A DNA stretch of 64,000 bases. Origin: Cololabis saira. Its lineage: Eukaryota; Chordata; Actinopteri; Beloniformes; Belonidae. Below the pieces are notes generated by a model. It made no database searches. It was not told the DNA's origin and saw only the letters and a program-made list of their open reading frames with translations. Location of the stretch: the NCBI RefSeq assembly GCF_033807715.1, contig NC_084599.1:2262501-2326500 (forward strand), written 5' to 3'. Both the position numbers and the translations under genes were made by a program. How positions within the stretch are numbered: the stretch's first letter is position 1; the number at the start of each line of letters is the position of its first letter. Below are positions 46,245 through 57,966 of the stretch, piece after piece.

Positions 46245-48651
46245 TTATTATATATTCTTCCGTAAAAACTTTGTCCGGCTACTCCTCCTACAGCTTTGAG
46301 AAAACGCGAAAAGTAAAAACGTAGAAACGTGCGCCTTAATCGGGAATCGATGGGTATGACTTTTATTAGCGATTGGCGTGCACGTTTTTGCGCAACGTGC
46401 ACAAACGTGCGCTTTTTGCCCCATCCGGAACGCATTGCGTGAACTTTGGGGCCTCACCACTCGCACACCGTTACTCGAAAAATTCTGAACCGATTTAGAA
46501 AGTTGTAGGCCCTGAATTTAACTACAGTCCTGTGGATTTTCAGAACGATGGCACGAATAGTTTTTGCACGAAGTGCAAAAACATTTCCAAATTTCCAAAC
46601 TAATGGGGAAGATTTTCCCATGCATTTCAATGGCGCCATTATAAGCGGATGGGAAAATGTTGAGAAAAAAAGACAAAATTCACCTTTTTTCCGAGTCACG
46701 TATCTTTCTCATACTTGCACGTAGAAACGTCATTCAAACATCAAAACGGAGGAAAACTTCTCTTCTCTCTCGAAACCCCGGACTGTTTTTTCCTAAAATG
46801 TACACTTTTCAAGATATGAGCCCTCAAGCGAGGACTGGAAATCACTTTTTTTCAAATCTAGAGCACGGGAGTCAGTTTGCTAGAGTGTAGTTACACTGAA
46901 AAAAAAACATGATTTCTTATTTGTAACTCGAGGTCACGGCCAAACCGTAAAAGGTAGACAGATCATTTTTGGTCAGAATATAGACATAGGTGTTGTGATT
47001 TATAAAATGTGACTTTGACAGGCGTGGTGTGCACAAAATTTTAACGGGGGGCCCAACAGACGCGCCAATTCCTGTCTCGCTGTTCATTGACTCCCATGTT
47101 AAAAAACATTTTCTTAAAAAAAATCTCATTTTTGTTTTCGAATTGCCGTTACTAACACATTTTAAGGAATATCTGAATGAAAATAAGATTGACAGAATGT
47201 TCTGGGTTCTCCGTCTCTCACGATGTTTTCATATTTCTGCTAAGAGCTACGGTTTGACCGCAAAGTGGAGTGATTTGAGGTTTGTCACAACCGAAAATCT
47301 AGCTGTCATTCCCGCTCCCTCTGTATCAGCTTCTTGTTGCCCCTAACAACCAGAGCACAGCTGTGCTGATTAGACTGACCCAGACCTGGTCACATGACAC
47401 AGTCATTACAGACTTCATGTAATATAACCTGGAAAATGGAGGAATCTGAACCCTGACCTTTTGACCTTACATGATCCCCAGTCCTGCTGGGAACAGGTTC
47501 ATTGGATATATATGTATATTATTATTATTATACATATAAATATTTACATTTGTATATTATATATACAAATTAGCCCCGCCCCTTCTTCTGATTGGCCGAT
47601 ACGTTATAGTCCAATATCTTTTGAATGGTTTGACATACAGAGTAATGGGTGGTGTCAAATGACTAATTATCGAGTCCCTGACCTTCATTGGTGCAAATTA
47701 GCCCCGCCCCTTCTTCTGATTGGCCGATACGTTATAGTCCAATATCTTTTGAATGGTTTGACATACAGAAACATGGGTGGTGTCAAATGACTAAGTATCG
47801 AGTCCCTGACCCTCATTGGTGCAAATTAGCCACGCCCCTTCTTCTGATTGGCCGATACGTTATAGTCCAATATCTTTTGAATGGTTTGACATACAGAGAC
47901 ATGGGTGGTGTCAAATGACTAAGTATCGAGTCCCTGACCCTCATTGGTGCAAATTAGCCACGCCCCTTCTTCTGATTGGCTGATACGTTAAAGTCCAATA
48001 TCTTTTGAATGGTTTGACATACAGAGACATGGGTGGTGTCAAATGACTAAGTATCGAGTCCCTGACCCTCATTGGTGCAAATTAGCCCCGCCCCTTCTTC
48101 TGATTGGCTGATACGTTAAAGTCCAATATCTTTTGAATGGTTTGACATACAGAGACATGGGTGGTGTCAAATGACTAAGTATGGAGTCCCTGACCCTCAT
48201 TGGTGCAAATTAGCCACGCCCCTTCTTCTGATTGGCCGATACGTTATAGTCCAATATCTTTTGAATGGTTTGACATACAGAGACATGGGTGGTGTCAAAT
48301 GACCAAGTATGGAGTCCCTGACCCTCATTGGTGCAAATTAGCCACGCCCCTTCTTCTGATTGGCCGATACGTTATAGTCCAATATCTTTTGAATGGTTTG
48401 ACATACAGAGACATGGGTGGTGTCAAATGACTAAGTATCGAGTCCCTGACCCTCATTGGTGCAAATTAGCCACGCCCCTTCTTCTGATTGGCCGATACGT
48501 TATAGTCCAATATCTTTTGAATTGTTTGACATAGAGAGTCATGGGTGGTGTCAAATGACCAAGTATCGAGTCCTTGACCTTCATGGTTGCATCCCGCGAT
48601 CATCCGGCAGTAGTCCGTGGCACTTCAAAATTTCCCGGGAATTTTGTCTAG
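46245..48651 (+). mobile_element. Family A unit 10 (no hairpin module, 128-bp array)
   Basis: The first part of the body matches unit 9. The second part (from about 47050, GCCCAACAGACGCG) is diverged and leads through the TATATATG-rich stretch to the 128-bp array. Confidence 0.8.
47569..48595 (+). repeat. 128-bp tandem array, eight units (unit 10)
   Basis: Units recur every 128 bases from 47569. Most carry GCCACGCCCC and CTGATTGGC. Confidence 0.95.
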
Positions 48652-50007
48652 TTAGTGCCACGGCCCCCGGCCAGAGGCACGACTCCTCCAAAGCTATGCA
48701 ATAGCAAGGAGGAGTAGGCCTCTGGCCGGAGGCCAGAGGCACTATTGTTATTCTGCGGGTTTATTATTCTTCTGATTCCTCTTCCGGACAGATTTCGGTT
48801 CGCTACTCCTCCTAGAGCTTTGGGAAAACGCGAAAAGTAAAAACGTAGAAACGTGCGCCTTAATCGGGAATCGTGTGCTATGACTTTTATAAGCAATTGG
48901 CGTGCACGTTTTTGCGCAACGTGCACAAACGTGCGCGCTAAAACCCATCCGGAATGCATTGGGAGAAGTTTGGGGCCTCACCACTCGCACACCGTTACTC
49001 CAAAAATTCTGAACCAAATTAGAAAGTTGTAGGGTCTGAATTTAACTACAGTCCAGTGGATTTTCAGAGCGATGGCATAAATAGTTTTTGCACGAAGTGC
49101 AAAAACATTTCCAAATTTCCCAAACTAATGGGGAGATTTTCCCATGTAAGTGAATGGGGCAGCATTTAACACTGTGGCTGGAAGGAGGTTGGAAAAACTC
49201 AAAATTCACCTTTTTTCTGAGTCACGTATCTTTGTCATACTTGCACGTAGAAATGTCATTCAAACTTCAAAACGGAGGAAAACTTCTCTTCTCTCTCTGA
49301 ACCTGGAACTGTTTTTTCCTAAAATGTACACTTTTCAAGATATGAGCGCTCAAGCGAGGACTGGAAATAACTTTTTTGTCAAATCTTCAGTGCGGTTCGA
49401 ATTCATTAGAGTGGAGAGACTTTCGAAAAATGATCATAATTTTTATTTGTAACTCGAGCTCACGGGCAAACCGTAAAAGCTAGAAAGATAATTTTTGGTC
49501 AGAATGTAGACATAGATGTTGAGTTTCAAATAATGTGACTTTGACAGGCGTTGTGTGCACAAAATTGGAACGGCAGGGCCAACAGACACGGGAATTCCTG
49601 TCTTTCTCTCCATTGACTCCCATGTTAAATGAAGTTTTCTTAAAAAAAATCTCACTTTTGTTTTCGAATTGCCGTTACTAACACATTTTAAGTGATATCT
49701 GTATGAAAATAACATTTCCGGAATCTGCTGGGTTCTCCGTCGCTCACGATGTTTTCATTTTTCTGCTAAGAGCTACGGTTTGATGACAAAGTGGAGTGAT
49801 TTGAGGTTTGTCACAACCAAAAATATAGCTGAGTCATTACCTCTGTATATATACTAGTAAGCTTCTGAAGTTTCTAGAAGCTTCTCTGTTCTGATGACTC
49901 ATCCCCCCCGCAGGCTTCTGGGTCATGTGACCCAGGACTGGTCACATGACTCAGTCAGTACAGACTTAATATAATATAACCTGGAAAATGGAGAAATCTT
50001 AACCCTG

Positions 50008-50245
50008 ACCTTCATCATCCTCTACCTTCATCATCCTCTACCTTCATCATCCTCTACCTTCATCATCCTCCTCTACCTTCATCATCCTCTACCTTCATCA
50101 TCCTCTACCTTCATCATCCTCCTCTACCTTCATCATCCTCCTCTACCTTCATCATCCTCTACCTTCATCATCCTCCTCTACCTTCATCATCCTCCTCTAC
50201 CTTCATCATCCTCCTCTACCTTCATCATCCTCTACCTTCATCATC
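50008..50245 (+). repeat. (CTACCTTCATCATCCTC)n-like array
   Basis: Fourteen- and 17-base units of CTACCTTCATCATC alternate. They appear to be the source of the CATC satellite that follows. Confidence 0.9.
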
Positions 50246-52410
50246 GTTCCCTCCATCCATCCATCCATCCATCCATCATCCATCATCCATCATCCATCCA
50301 TCCATCATCCATCAATCCATCCATCCATCATCCATCCATCCATCCATCATCCATCCATCCATCATCCATCCATCCATCATCCATCCATCTATCCATCCAT
50401 CATCCATCCATCCCTCCATCCATCATCCATCCATCATCCATCCATCCATCCATCCATCCATCCATCATCCATCCATCCATCATCCATCCATCCATCCATC
50501 ATCCACCCATCCATCATCCATCCATCCATCATCCATCCATCTATCCATCCATCCATCCATCATCCATCCATCCATCATCCATCCATCCATCATCCATCCA
50601 TCCATCATCCATCCATCCAGCATCCATCCATCATCCATCCATCCCTCCATCCATCAATCATCCATCCATCATCCATCCATCCATCATCCATCCATCCATC
50701 AATCAATCATCCATCCATCATCCATCCATCCATCCATCATCCATCCATCATCCATCCATCATCCATCCATCCCTCCATCCATCCATCATCCATCCATCCA
50801 TCATCCATCCATCATCCATCCATCATCCATCCATCCATCATCCATCCATCATCCATCCATCATCCATCCATCATCCATCCATCCATCATCCATCCATCAT
50901 CCATCCATCCCTCCATCCATCAATCATCCATCCATCATCCATCCATCCATCATCCATCCATCATCCATCCATCCATCATCCATCCATCCATCATCCATCC
51001 ATCATCCATCATCCATCCATCATCAATCCATCATCCATCCATCATCCATCCATCATCCATCCATCCATCATCCATCCATCATCCATCCATCCATCATCCA
51101 TCCATCATCCATCCATTATCCATCCATCCATCATCCATCCATCATCCATCCATCATCCATCATCCATCATCCATCCATCATCCATCCATCCATCCATCCA
51201 TCATCCATCCATCCATCATCCATCCATCATCCATCCATCCCTCCATCCATCCATCATCCATCCATCCATCATCCATCCATCATCCATCCATCATCCATCC
51301 TTCCATCATCCATCATCCATCATCCATCCATCATCCATCCATCATCCATCCATCCATCATCCATCCATCCATCATCCATCCATCCATCATCCATCCATCC
51401 ATCATCCATCCATCATCCATCCATCATCCATCCATCCCTCCATCCATCATCCCTCCATCATCCATCTATCCATCATCCATCCATCATCCATCAATCATCC
51501 ATCCATCCCTCCATCCATCCATCATCCATCCATCATCCATCCATCCATCATCCATCCATCCATCCATCATCCATCCATCATCCATCCATCCATCATCCAT
51601 CCATCATCCATCCATCCCTCCATCCATCCATCATCCCTCCATCCATCATCCCTCCATCATCCATCCATCCATCATCCATCAATCATCCATCCATCATCCA
51701 TCCATCATCCATCCATCATCCATCCATCCATCCATCCATCCATCCATCCATCCATCCATCCATCCATCCATCCATCCATCATCCATCCATCCATCATCCA
51801 TCATCCATCCATCATCCATCCATCCCTCCATCCATCCATCATCCCTCCATCCATCATCCCTCCATCATCCATCCATCCATCATCCATCCATCATCCATCC
51901 ATCCCTCCATCCATCATCCATCCATCCATCATCCATCCATCCATCCATCCATCATCCATCCATCATCCATCCATCCATCATCCATCCATCATCCATCCAT
52001 CCCTCCATCCATCCATCATCCCTCCATCATCCATCCATCCATCATCCATCCATCATCCATCCATCATCCATCCATCATCCATCCATCATCCATCCATCAT
52101 CCATCCATCCCTCCATCCATCAATCATCCATCCATCCATCCATCATCCATCCATCATCCATCCATCCATCATCCATCCATCCATCATCCATCCATCCATC
52201 CATCCATCATCCATCCATCATCCATCCATCCATCATCCATCCATTCATCATCCATCCATCATCCATCCATCCCTCCATCCATCAATCATCCATCCATCAT
52301 CCATCCATCCATCATCCATCCATCATCCATCCATCATCTATCCATCATCCATCCTTCCATCATCCATCATCCATCCATCATCCATCCATCCATCCATCAT
52401 CCATCCATCC
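50246..52410 (+). repeat. (CATC)n / CATCCATCCATCAT satellite, 2.2 kb
   Basis: This is nearly pure CCATCCATCATCC-type repeat with occasional CCCTCC, CTATCC and CAATC variants. There is no gene. The length could be mis-assembled. Confidence 0.95.
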
Positions 52411-53938
52411 AACGCCCCTTCTTCTGATTGGCTGATACGTTAAAGTCCAATATCTTTTGAATGGTTTGACATACAGAGACATGGGTGGTGTCAAATGACT
52501 AAGTATCGACCCCCTGACCCTCATTGGTGCAAATTAGCCACGCCCCTTCTTCTGATTGGCTGATACGTTAAAGTCCAATATCTTTTGAATGGTTTGACAT
52601 ACAGAGACATGGGTGGTGTCAAATGACTAAGTATCGAGCCCCTGACCCTCATTGGTGCAAATTAGCCACGCCCCTTCTTCTGATTGGCTGATACGTTAAA
52701 GTCCAATATCTTTTGAATGGTTTGACATACAGAGACATGGGTGGTGTCAAATGACTAAGTATCGACCCCCTGACCCTCATTGGTGCAAATTAGCCACGCC
52801 CCTTCTTCTGATTGGCTGATACGTTAAAGTCCAATATCTTTTGAATGGTTTGACATACAGAGACATGGGTGGTGTCAAATGACTAAGTATCGACCCCCTG
52901 ACCCTCATTGGTGCAAATTAGCCACGCCCCTTCTTCTGATTGGCTGATACGTTAAAGTCCAATATCTTTTGAATGGTTTGACATACAGAGACATGGGTGG
53001 TGTCAAATGACTAAGTATCGAGCCCCTGACCCTCATTGGTGCAAATTAGCCACGCCCCTTCTTCTGATTGGCTGATACGTTAAAGTCCAATATCTTTTGA
53101 ATGGTTTGACATACAGAGACATGGGTGGTGTCAAATGACTAAGTATCGAGCCCCTGACCCTCATTGGTGCAAATTAGCCACGCCCCTTCTTCTGATTGGC
53201 TGATACGTTAAAGTCCAATATCTTTTGAATGGTTTGACATACAGAGACATGGGTGGTGTCAAATGACTAAGTATCGAGTCCCTGACCCTCATTGGTGCAA
53301 ATTAGCCACGCCCCTTCTTCTGATTGGCTGATACGTTAAAGTCCAATATCTTTTGAATGGTTTGACATACAGAGACATGGGTGGTGTCAAATGACTAAGT
53401 ATGGAGTCCCTGACCCTCATTGGTGCAAATTAGCCCCGCCCCTTCTTCTGATTGGCTGATACGTTAAAGTCCAATATCTTTTGAATGGTTTGACATACAG
53501 AGACATGGGTGGTGTCAAATGACTAAGTATTGAGTCCCTGACCCTCATTGGTGCAAATTAGCCACGCCCCTTCTTCTGATTGGCTGATACGTTAAAGTCC
53601 AATATCTTTTGAATGGTTTGACATACAGAGACATGGGTGGTGTCAAATGACTAAGTATCGAGTCCCTGACCCTCATTGGTGCAAATTAGCCACGCCCCTT
53701 CTTCTGATTGGCTGATACGTTAAAGTCCAATATCTTTTGAATGGTTTGACATACAGAGACATGGGTGGTGTCAAATGACTAAGTATCGAGTCCCTGACCC
53801 TCATTGGTGCAAATTAGCCCCACCCCTTCTTCTGATTGGCTGATATGTTAAAGTCCAATATCTTTTGAATGGTTTGACATAGAGAGTCATGGGTGGTGTC
53901 ATTGGACTCGGTATTGAGTCCTTCACCTTTATTGCTTG
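52411..53938 (+). repeat. 128-bp tandem array, twelve units (unit 11)
   Basis: CGCCCC recurs every 128 bases from 52413 to 53821. Units are more uniform than in the other arrays, mostly with CTGATTGGCTGATACG. Confidence 0.95.
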
Positions 53939-54005
53939 TAAAATGTACACAAATTTGCAGCAGCTCGCCGTGGCACTCTCAAAATTTCTGCAAGAAATTG
54001 TCTAG

Positions 54006-55543
54006 TTATTATTATTATTATTCCGCACTCTTTTTTCGTCCGTTAATACGGCCCGAACCGCAACGTGCAGCCATGCATGGCATACATCTTTGGATGCGTC
54101 TCCATCGTGATTCGATGGGTATTACTTTTCTCAGTAATAGGGGTTACCGTGGCAACGCTAGATGCCAAAAAGCAAAAAAAAAGGCGAAAATTCCCGCGCT
54201 TATTGCTCGGCCGAACTTTATCGTAGAGACATCGTTCAAAGCTTGAAACATTCGGCCCGATAGTCTTTAAAGGACCATACAACTTCATCATGCTAGTTAT
54301 TACGGTTTTTGCGATATTTAACTTTCAATTTAAAAAAAAAATCACTTTTATTTTGGACGCTTGTTGCTAGGCAACGGTTTATCGTACAGACATCATTACA
54401 ACATTGACCAACCCGGGACGCTTTGTACTGCAACATATTTTAGTCTCGTCATGCTTGCTATTACGGTTTTTGAGATATTCCACATTGTTCATTTTGATGC
54501 TAACGGAACTTCGGATGCTTGTTGCGCGGCAACGTGGTATCGCAGAGACTTGGTTCCAACGTTAAAAGACTCAGCTTCATGTGGACTACAACATACTGAG
54601 GTCTCATTACGCTGTCGTTTACAGCTTTTGAGATATTAAAGCCAAATTGTCCCATTCTATCCTATGGGGCTTGTTACCATGGCAACAAAAACCAATGCAT
54701 TTGTATGGGGGACCATGTGAATAAACAATCTGTTAATGCTGCCCGAACCGGAATGTGCACCCATGCATGGCATATATCGTTGGATGCGTCTCCATCGTGC
54801 CTCGATGGGCATTACTTTTCTCAGTCAAAAGTGTTACCGTGGCAACGCTAGATGCCAAAAAGCAAAAAAAAAGGCAAAAATTCAGACGCTTATTGCTTGG
54901 TCGAACTTTATCGTAGAGACATCGTTCAAACTTTCAAACACTCGGCCCGATTGTCCCTAACGCTACGTACAACCTCATTATGCTAATTATTACAGTTTTT
55001 GCGATATTGGCCTTTCATTTTTTTTTTTATTTCTGTTTGAATTTGGACGCTTGTTGCTAGGCAACAGGTTATCGTAGAGACATCGTACAAATGTCCCCTG
55101 ACTCGGCACGCTGTGGACTTCAACATACTCAAATTTCATGAAGCTGGCATTTAAGGAAATTTTATGTCAAAATCCAGGCCAAATGGCCCCATTCATTCAA
55201 ATGGGGTTTTGTACCATGGTGAAAAAAAAACCTATCCGTTAACGTAGCCTGAACCGGAACATGCTCCCATGCATGGCATACATCGTTGGATGCGTCTCCA
55301 TTGTGCCTCGATGGGCATTGCTTTTCTCAGTCAAAAGCGTTACCGTGGGGACGCTAGACGGCAAAAAGCGCGCCCCATTAATAGCTATTGGGAGCACAGG
55401 AATGAATGAAATACAACCGTAAACACCTCAAACTGACATAAAACCGCCCCCAACACAAACACTGCAGCCCCAAACCAGAGCAGCGAGAGGGCTCGAATGG
55501 GCGGTAGGGCATGCCCATATCAAAATTTCATGAAATTTTCTAG
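54006..55543 (+). mobile_element. Family B element (fullest 3' copy)
   Basis: It abuts the last family A unit, starting around the TTATT repeats and TTCCGCACTC. It contains three or more diverged copies of an internal module with GATGCGTCTCCATCGTG, and X-box-like motifs at 54143-54156, 54363-54375, 54673-54686, 54833-54846 and 55053-55065. It ends GGGCATGCCC, then the 18-base palindrome, then CTAG at 55540-55543. It has no coding potential. Confidence 0.75.
54673..54686. promoter_or_regulatory. RFX-type X-box motif in family B
   Basis: GTTACCATGGCAAC fits the RFX consensus GTNRCC-N(0-3)-RGYAAC exactly. Function is not shown. Confidence 0.45.
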
Positions 55544-55685
55544 TTATTATTAGTACTTTACTTTATTCTTGATTTCAGACCCAGGGGGATCCATATCACA
55601 ATAAAAACAACACAATGAAAAATAGCAGAGTAAAAATAAAATAAGTTATCATTAGTAGTAGTAGCTATTATTGTAAACTTACCTC

Positions 55686-55790
55686 TTGTCCATCTTGTAA
55701 GGCAACAGCCAGAATGTTAATATCAGGCAGTCGCTCCCCTCTGTGCCTTTTCCGAGATCGCAGCAACATCCGTAGGATGATCATTCCCAA
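55686..55790 (-). other. Possible exon fragment with splice donor
   Basis: The minus strand is open across this stretch, with ILRMLLRSRKRHRG and ILAVALQDGQE. It runs into GAGGTAAGTTT, a strong splice-donor match (plus ACTTAC at about 55679-55684). I do not recognise the protein. It lies just beyond the 3' end of the LINE and could be an exon of a host gene or of another transposon. Chance is not excluded. Confidence 0.3.
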
Positions 55791-55994
55791 ACTTATTTAT
55801 TTATTTCGTTTCGTGCATGGTGGTCAATCTACACACCCATGACCGAAAAGGAGCAGGATGAAGACAAGTCTTATGTTACCTGCCCCTTATTAAATACCAA
55901 AACAAAAAGAACAGTCAATGTAACCAATATTTACAAAAATATACACTTAAATAGAACCAACCACAGATATTAATAATACTGCTTAATTCCCAGT

Positions 55995-56606
55995 CTATTC
56001 ATGATCATATAACTTAAATATTTTATCTTTATAAATTTTTTTGAACCTAAGTGAATTTGTGCATTCCTTTAAATCATTCTGTAGAGAGTTCCACAGTTTT
56101 ACTCCCACAACCGATGTACACATCTGCTTTAGAGTGGTCCTTGCATGCTGATGTTTGAAATTATATTTCCTTCTAAGTTCTATAACTTCTGGATTTGAAA
56201 AAACAAACAACTGCTGTAGATTACTTGGTAATAATTTTCTTTTTGCCCTATGCATAACTAATAACGTCTGTAACTCAACTATTTCTTTAAATTTAATAAA
56301 TCCTGAATTAATAAATAATCTGTTGGTGTGTTCTCTGTAATTTGCTTTATGAATGATCCTCACCGCTCTTTTCTGCTGGATAAACAATGGATGTACATTG
56401 TTAGTATATGTGTTGCCCCAGACTTCCACACAGTAATTGAAATAAGGTCAAATAAGTGAACAATATAAAATTCGCAATGCCTTATAATCTAATACATATT
56501 TTGTTTTGTTCAGAACAAAAATACTCTTAGAAATCTTTTTTTTAACATATGATATATGAGCTTTCCATGTCAATTTGTCATCCAGTACAACATCCAAAAA
56601 TATAAG
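55995..56606 (-). pseudogene. LINE C-terminal region, one internal stop
   Basis: In the same frame after the stop, LDDKLTWKAHI, then a TGA (56448-56450), then PYFNYCVEVWG, QKRAVRIIHKA and HQHARTTLKQ are read, to the natural stop after LYDHE. This is the C-terminal region after the thumb in jockey/CR1-like elements. The frame is otherwise clean. Confidence 0.8.
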
Positions 56607-57966
56607 TTAACTTACTCTTTCGATATTTACTCCATCTATAGACAGTGACACATTTTCAATTTTTCGATTACTAAAAATCATAAATTTTGTTTTTTGTAAG
56701 TTTAATGATAACCTGTTTTCATCAAACCATCCTTTAAGTTTAATCATTTCTTGTGCAATGGTCTCTGCTAACACCTTTAAATCATAACCAGAAGTAAAAA
56801 AATTTGTATCATCTGCAAACAAAACAGACTGCAATATTTTAGACACTTCACATATGTCATTAATATACAAAATAAAAAGTTTAGGCCCCAAGACCAAGCC
56901 TTGTGGGACTCCACATTCAATCTTCAGACATTCAGAAGTATTACCAGCGAACTGTACATATTGTTGTCTGTTCTCCAAGTAGCTTCTTAACCAATCCAGA
57001 ACTATTCCTCTCACTCCATACATATGTAACTTAGAAATTAAAATTGTGTGATCTATTGTATCAAATGCCTTTTTTAAGTCGATGAATACACCTATTGTAT
57101 GTTTCTTACCATCAATCGCCGTTGTTATTTCTTCCATGATATTCATTAAAGCTGCAGCTGTCGACCGATTTGTCCGAAATCCATACTGGCTTTCATTCAG
57201 CAAGGCATTCTTTTCTATAAAACTATCGAATTTTTCACCAAACAGCTTTTCAATCACTTTAGAAAATTGTGAGAGCAAGGATACTGGTCTATAATTTGTA
57301 AACCTGTACTTTTCTCCTGATTTAAAAAGTGGAATAACTTTTGCTACCTTCATTCGATCTAGAAAAATACCTGTATGAAAAGAAAGATTACAAACATAAC
57401 ATAGGGTTTTAGTTATACAATCAATAGTCTTTTTCACTATTATCATATCTATCCCATCACTATCAGTAGATGTCTTATTTTTTTATTTTGATACAATAGA
57501 TACTATTTCATGTTCACTAGCCTCTCCTAAAAACATAGACTGCAACACTTTACATTCCCCTTTCCATATGCTGTCTATTTGCCCATCTTTATGTTTTGCA
57601 ATGGAACTTGCCAGATTTCGCCCAACATTTACAAAAAATGAATTAAATTCGTTTGCCACTATATTCATATTTTTCCTAATCATATTGCTATCATTCATGA
57701 AGTAGCTGGGCAGGTCCGCAGACACGGTTGTATTTCCTATAACCTTCTTTAAAATGTTCCAGGTACCTTTGATATTGTCTTTATTTTTTATTAACAACTT
57801 GTTATAGTATTCTTTCTTAGCCTGTCTCATTATTATTATCAGCTTGTTCTTGTAAACTTTGTATTTCGTTTCCGCAGCCGTTGTTCTAGTTTTCATGAAG
57901 TCTCTGTAGAGATTGTTTTTTTTTTTGCATGCATTCTGTAAACCCTTAGTTATCCAAGGCTTCCTG
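56607..57966 (-). pseudogene. LINE linker and reverse transcriptase domain, one internal stop
   Basis: The frame begins RKPWITKGLQN. It includes the linker NKLIIIMRQAKKEYYNK, then one TAA (57483-57485), then the reverse transcriptase palm. Visible motifs are FRTNRSTA, FIDLKKAFDTIDH, GVPQGLVLGP and the catalytic FADDTNFF. The frame ends at a second TAA (56607-56609), where the family would normally continue. Both stops are single-codon changes in an otherwise continuous frame, so this is a recently dead copy. The GVPQGS motif of the family reads GVPQGL here. Confidence 0.88.

Larger units (their letters stand above)
21229..54005 (+). mobile_element. Head-to-tail array of eleven family A elements
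   Basis: Eleven copies follow each other in one orientation. Their 3' ends (palindrome then CTAG) are at 23707-23710, 26339-26342, 30120-30123, 33279-33282, 36063-36066, 38073-38076, 40768-40771, 43480-43483, 46241-46244, 48648-48651 and 54002-54005. Each is followed directly by the start of the next copy. Every unit keeps a body of about 1.2 kb and a 3' end of about 160 bp. The tandem-repeat compartment between them varies. No unit has a transposase frame. The termini recall Helitrons (palindrome, CTAG, T following), but the start is not TC, so the class is uncertain. Confidence 0.85.
48652..54005 (+). mobile_element. Family A unit 11 (variant hairpin module, CATC satellite, 128-bp array)
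   Basis: This is the most diverged unit. Its hairpin module (about 48654-48745) has different bases but the same three stems. The body (about 48760-50005) contains the AGCATTTAACACTGTGG segment similar to unit 6. The 3' palindrome is also changed (AATTTCTGCAAGAAATT) yet still self-complementary and followed by GTCTAG. It may represent an older subfamily. Confidence 0.75.

Noticed and set aside
22698..48704. Frames such as SDWPIRYSPISFEWFDI in the 128-bp arrays
   Set aside because: They arise from the tandem unit and shift frame every 128 bases. There is no gene.
21460..49715. Recurrent 60-90-codon frames in the family A body on both strands
   Set aside because: They recur only because the body is duplicated. 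Several overlap on opposite strands, lengths vary between copies, and none has a known motif. A dN/dS test on many copies could reopen the question.
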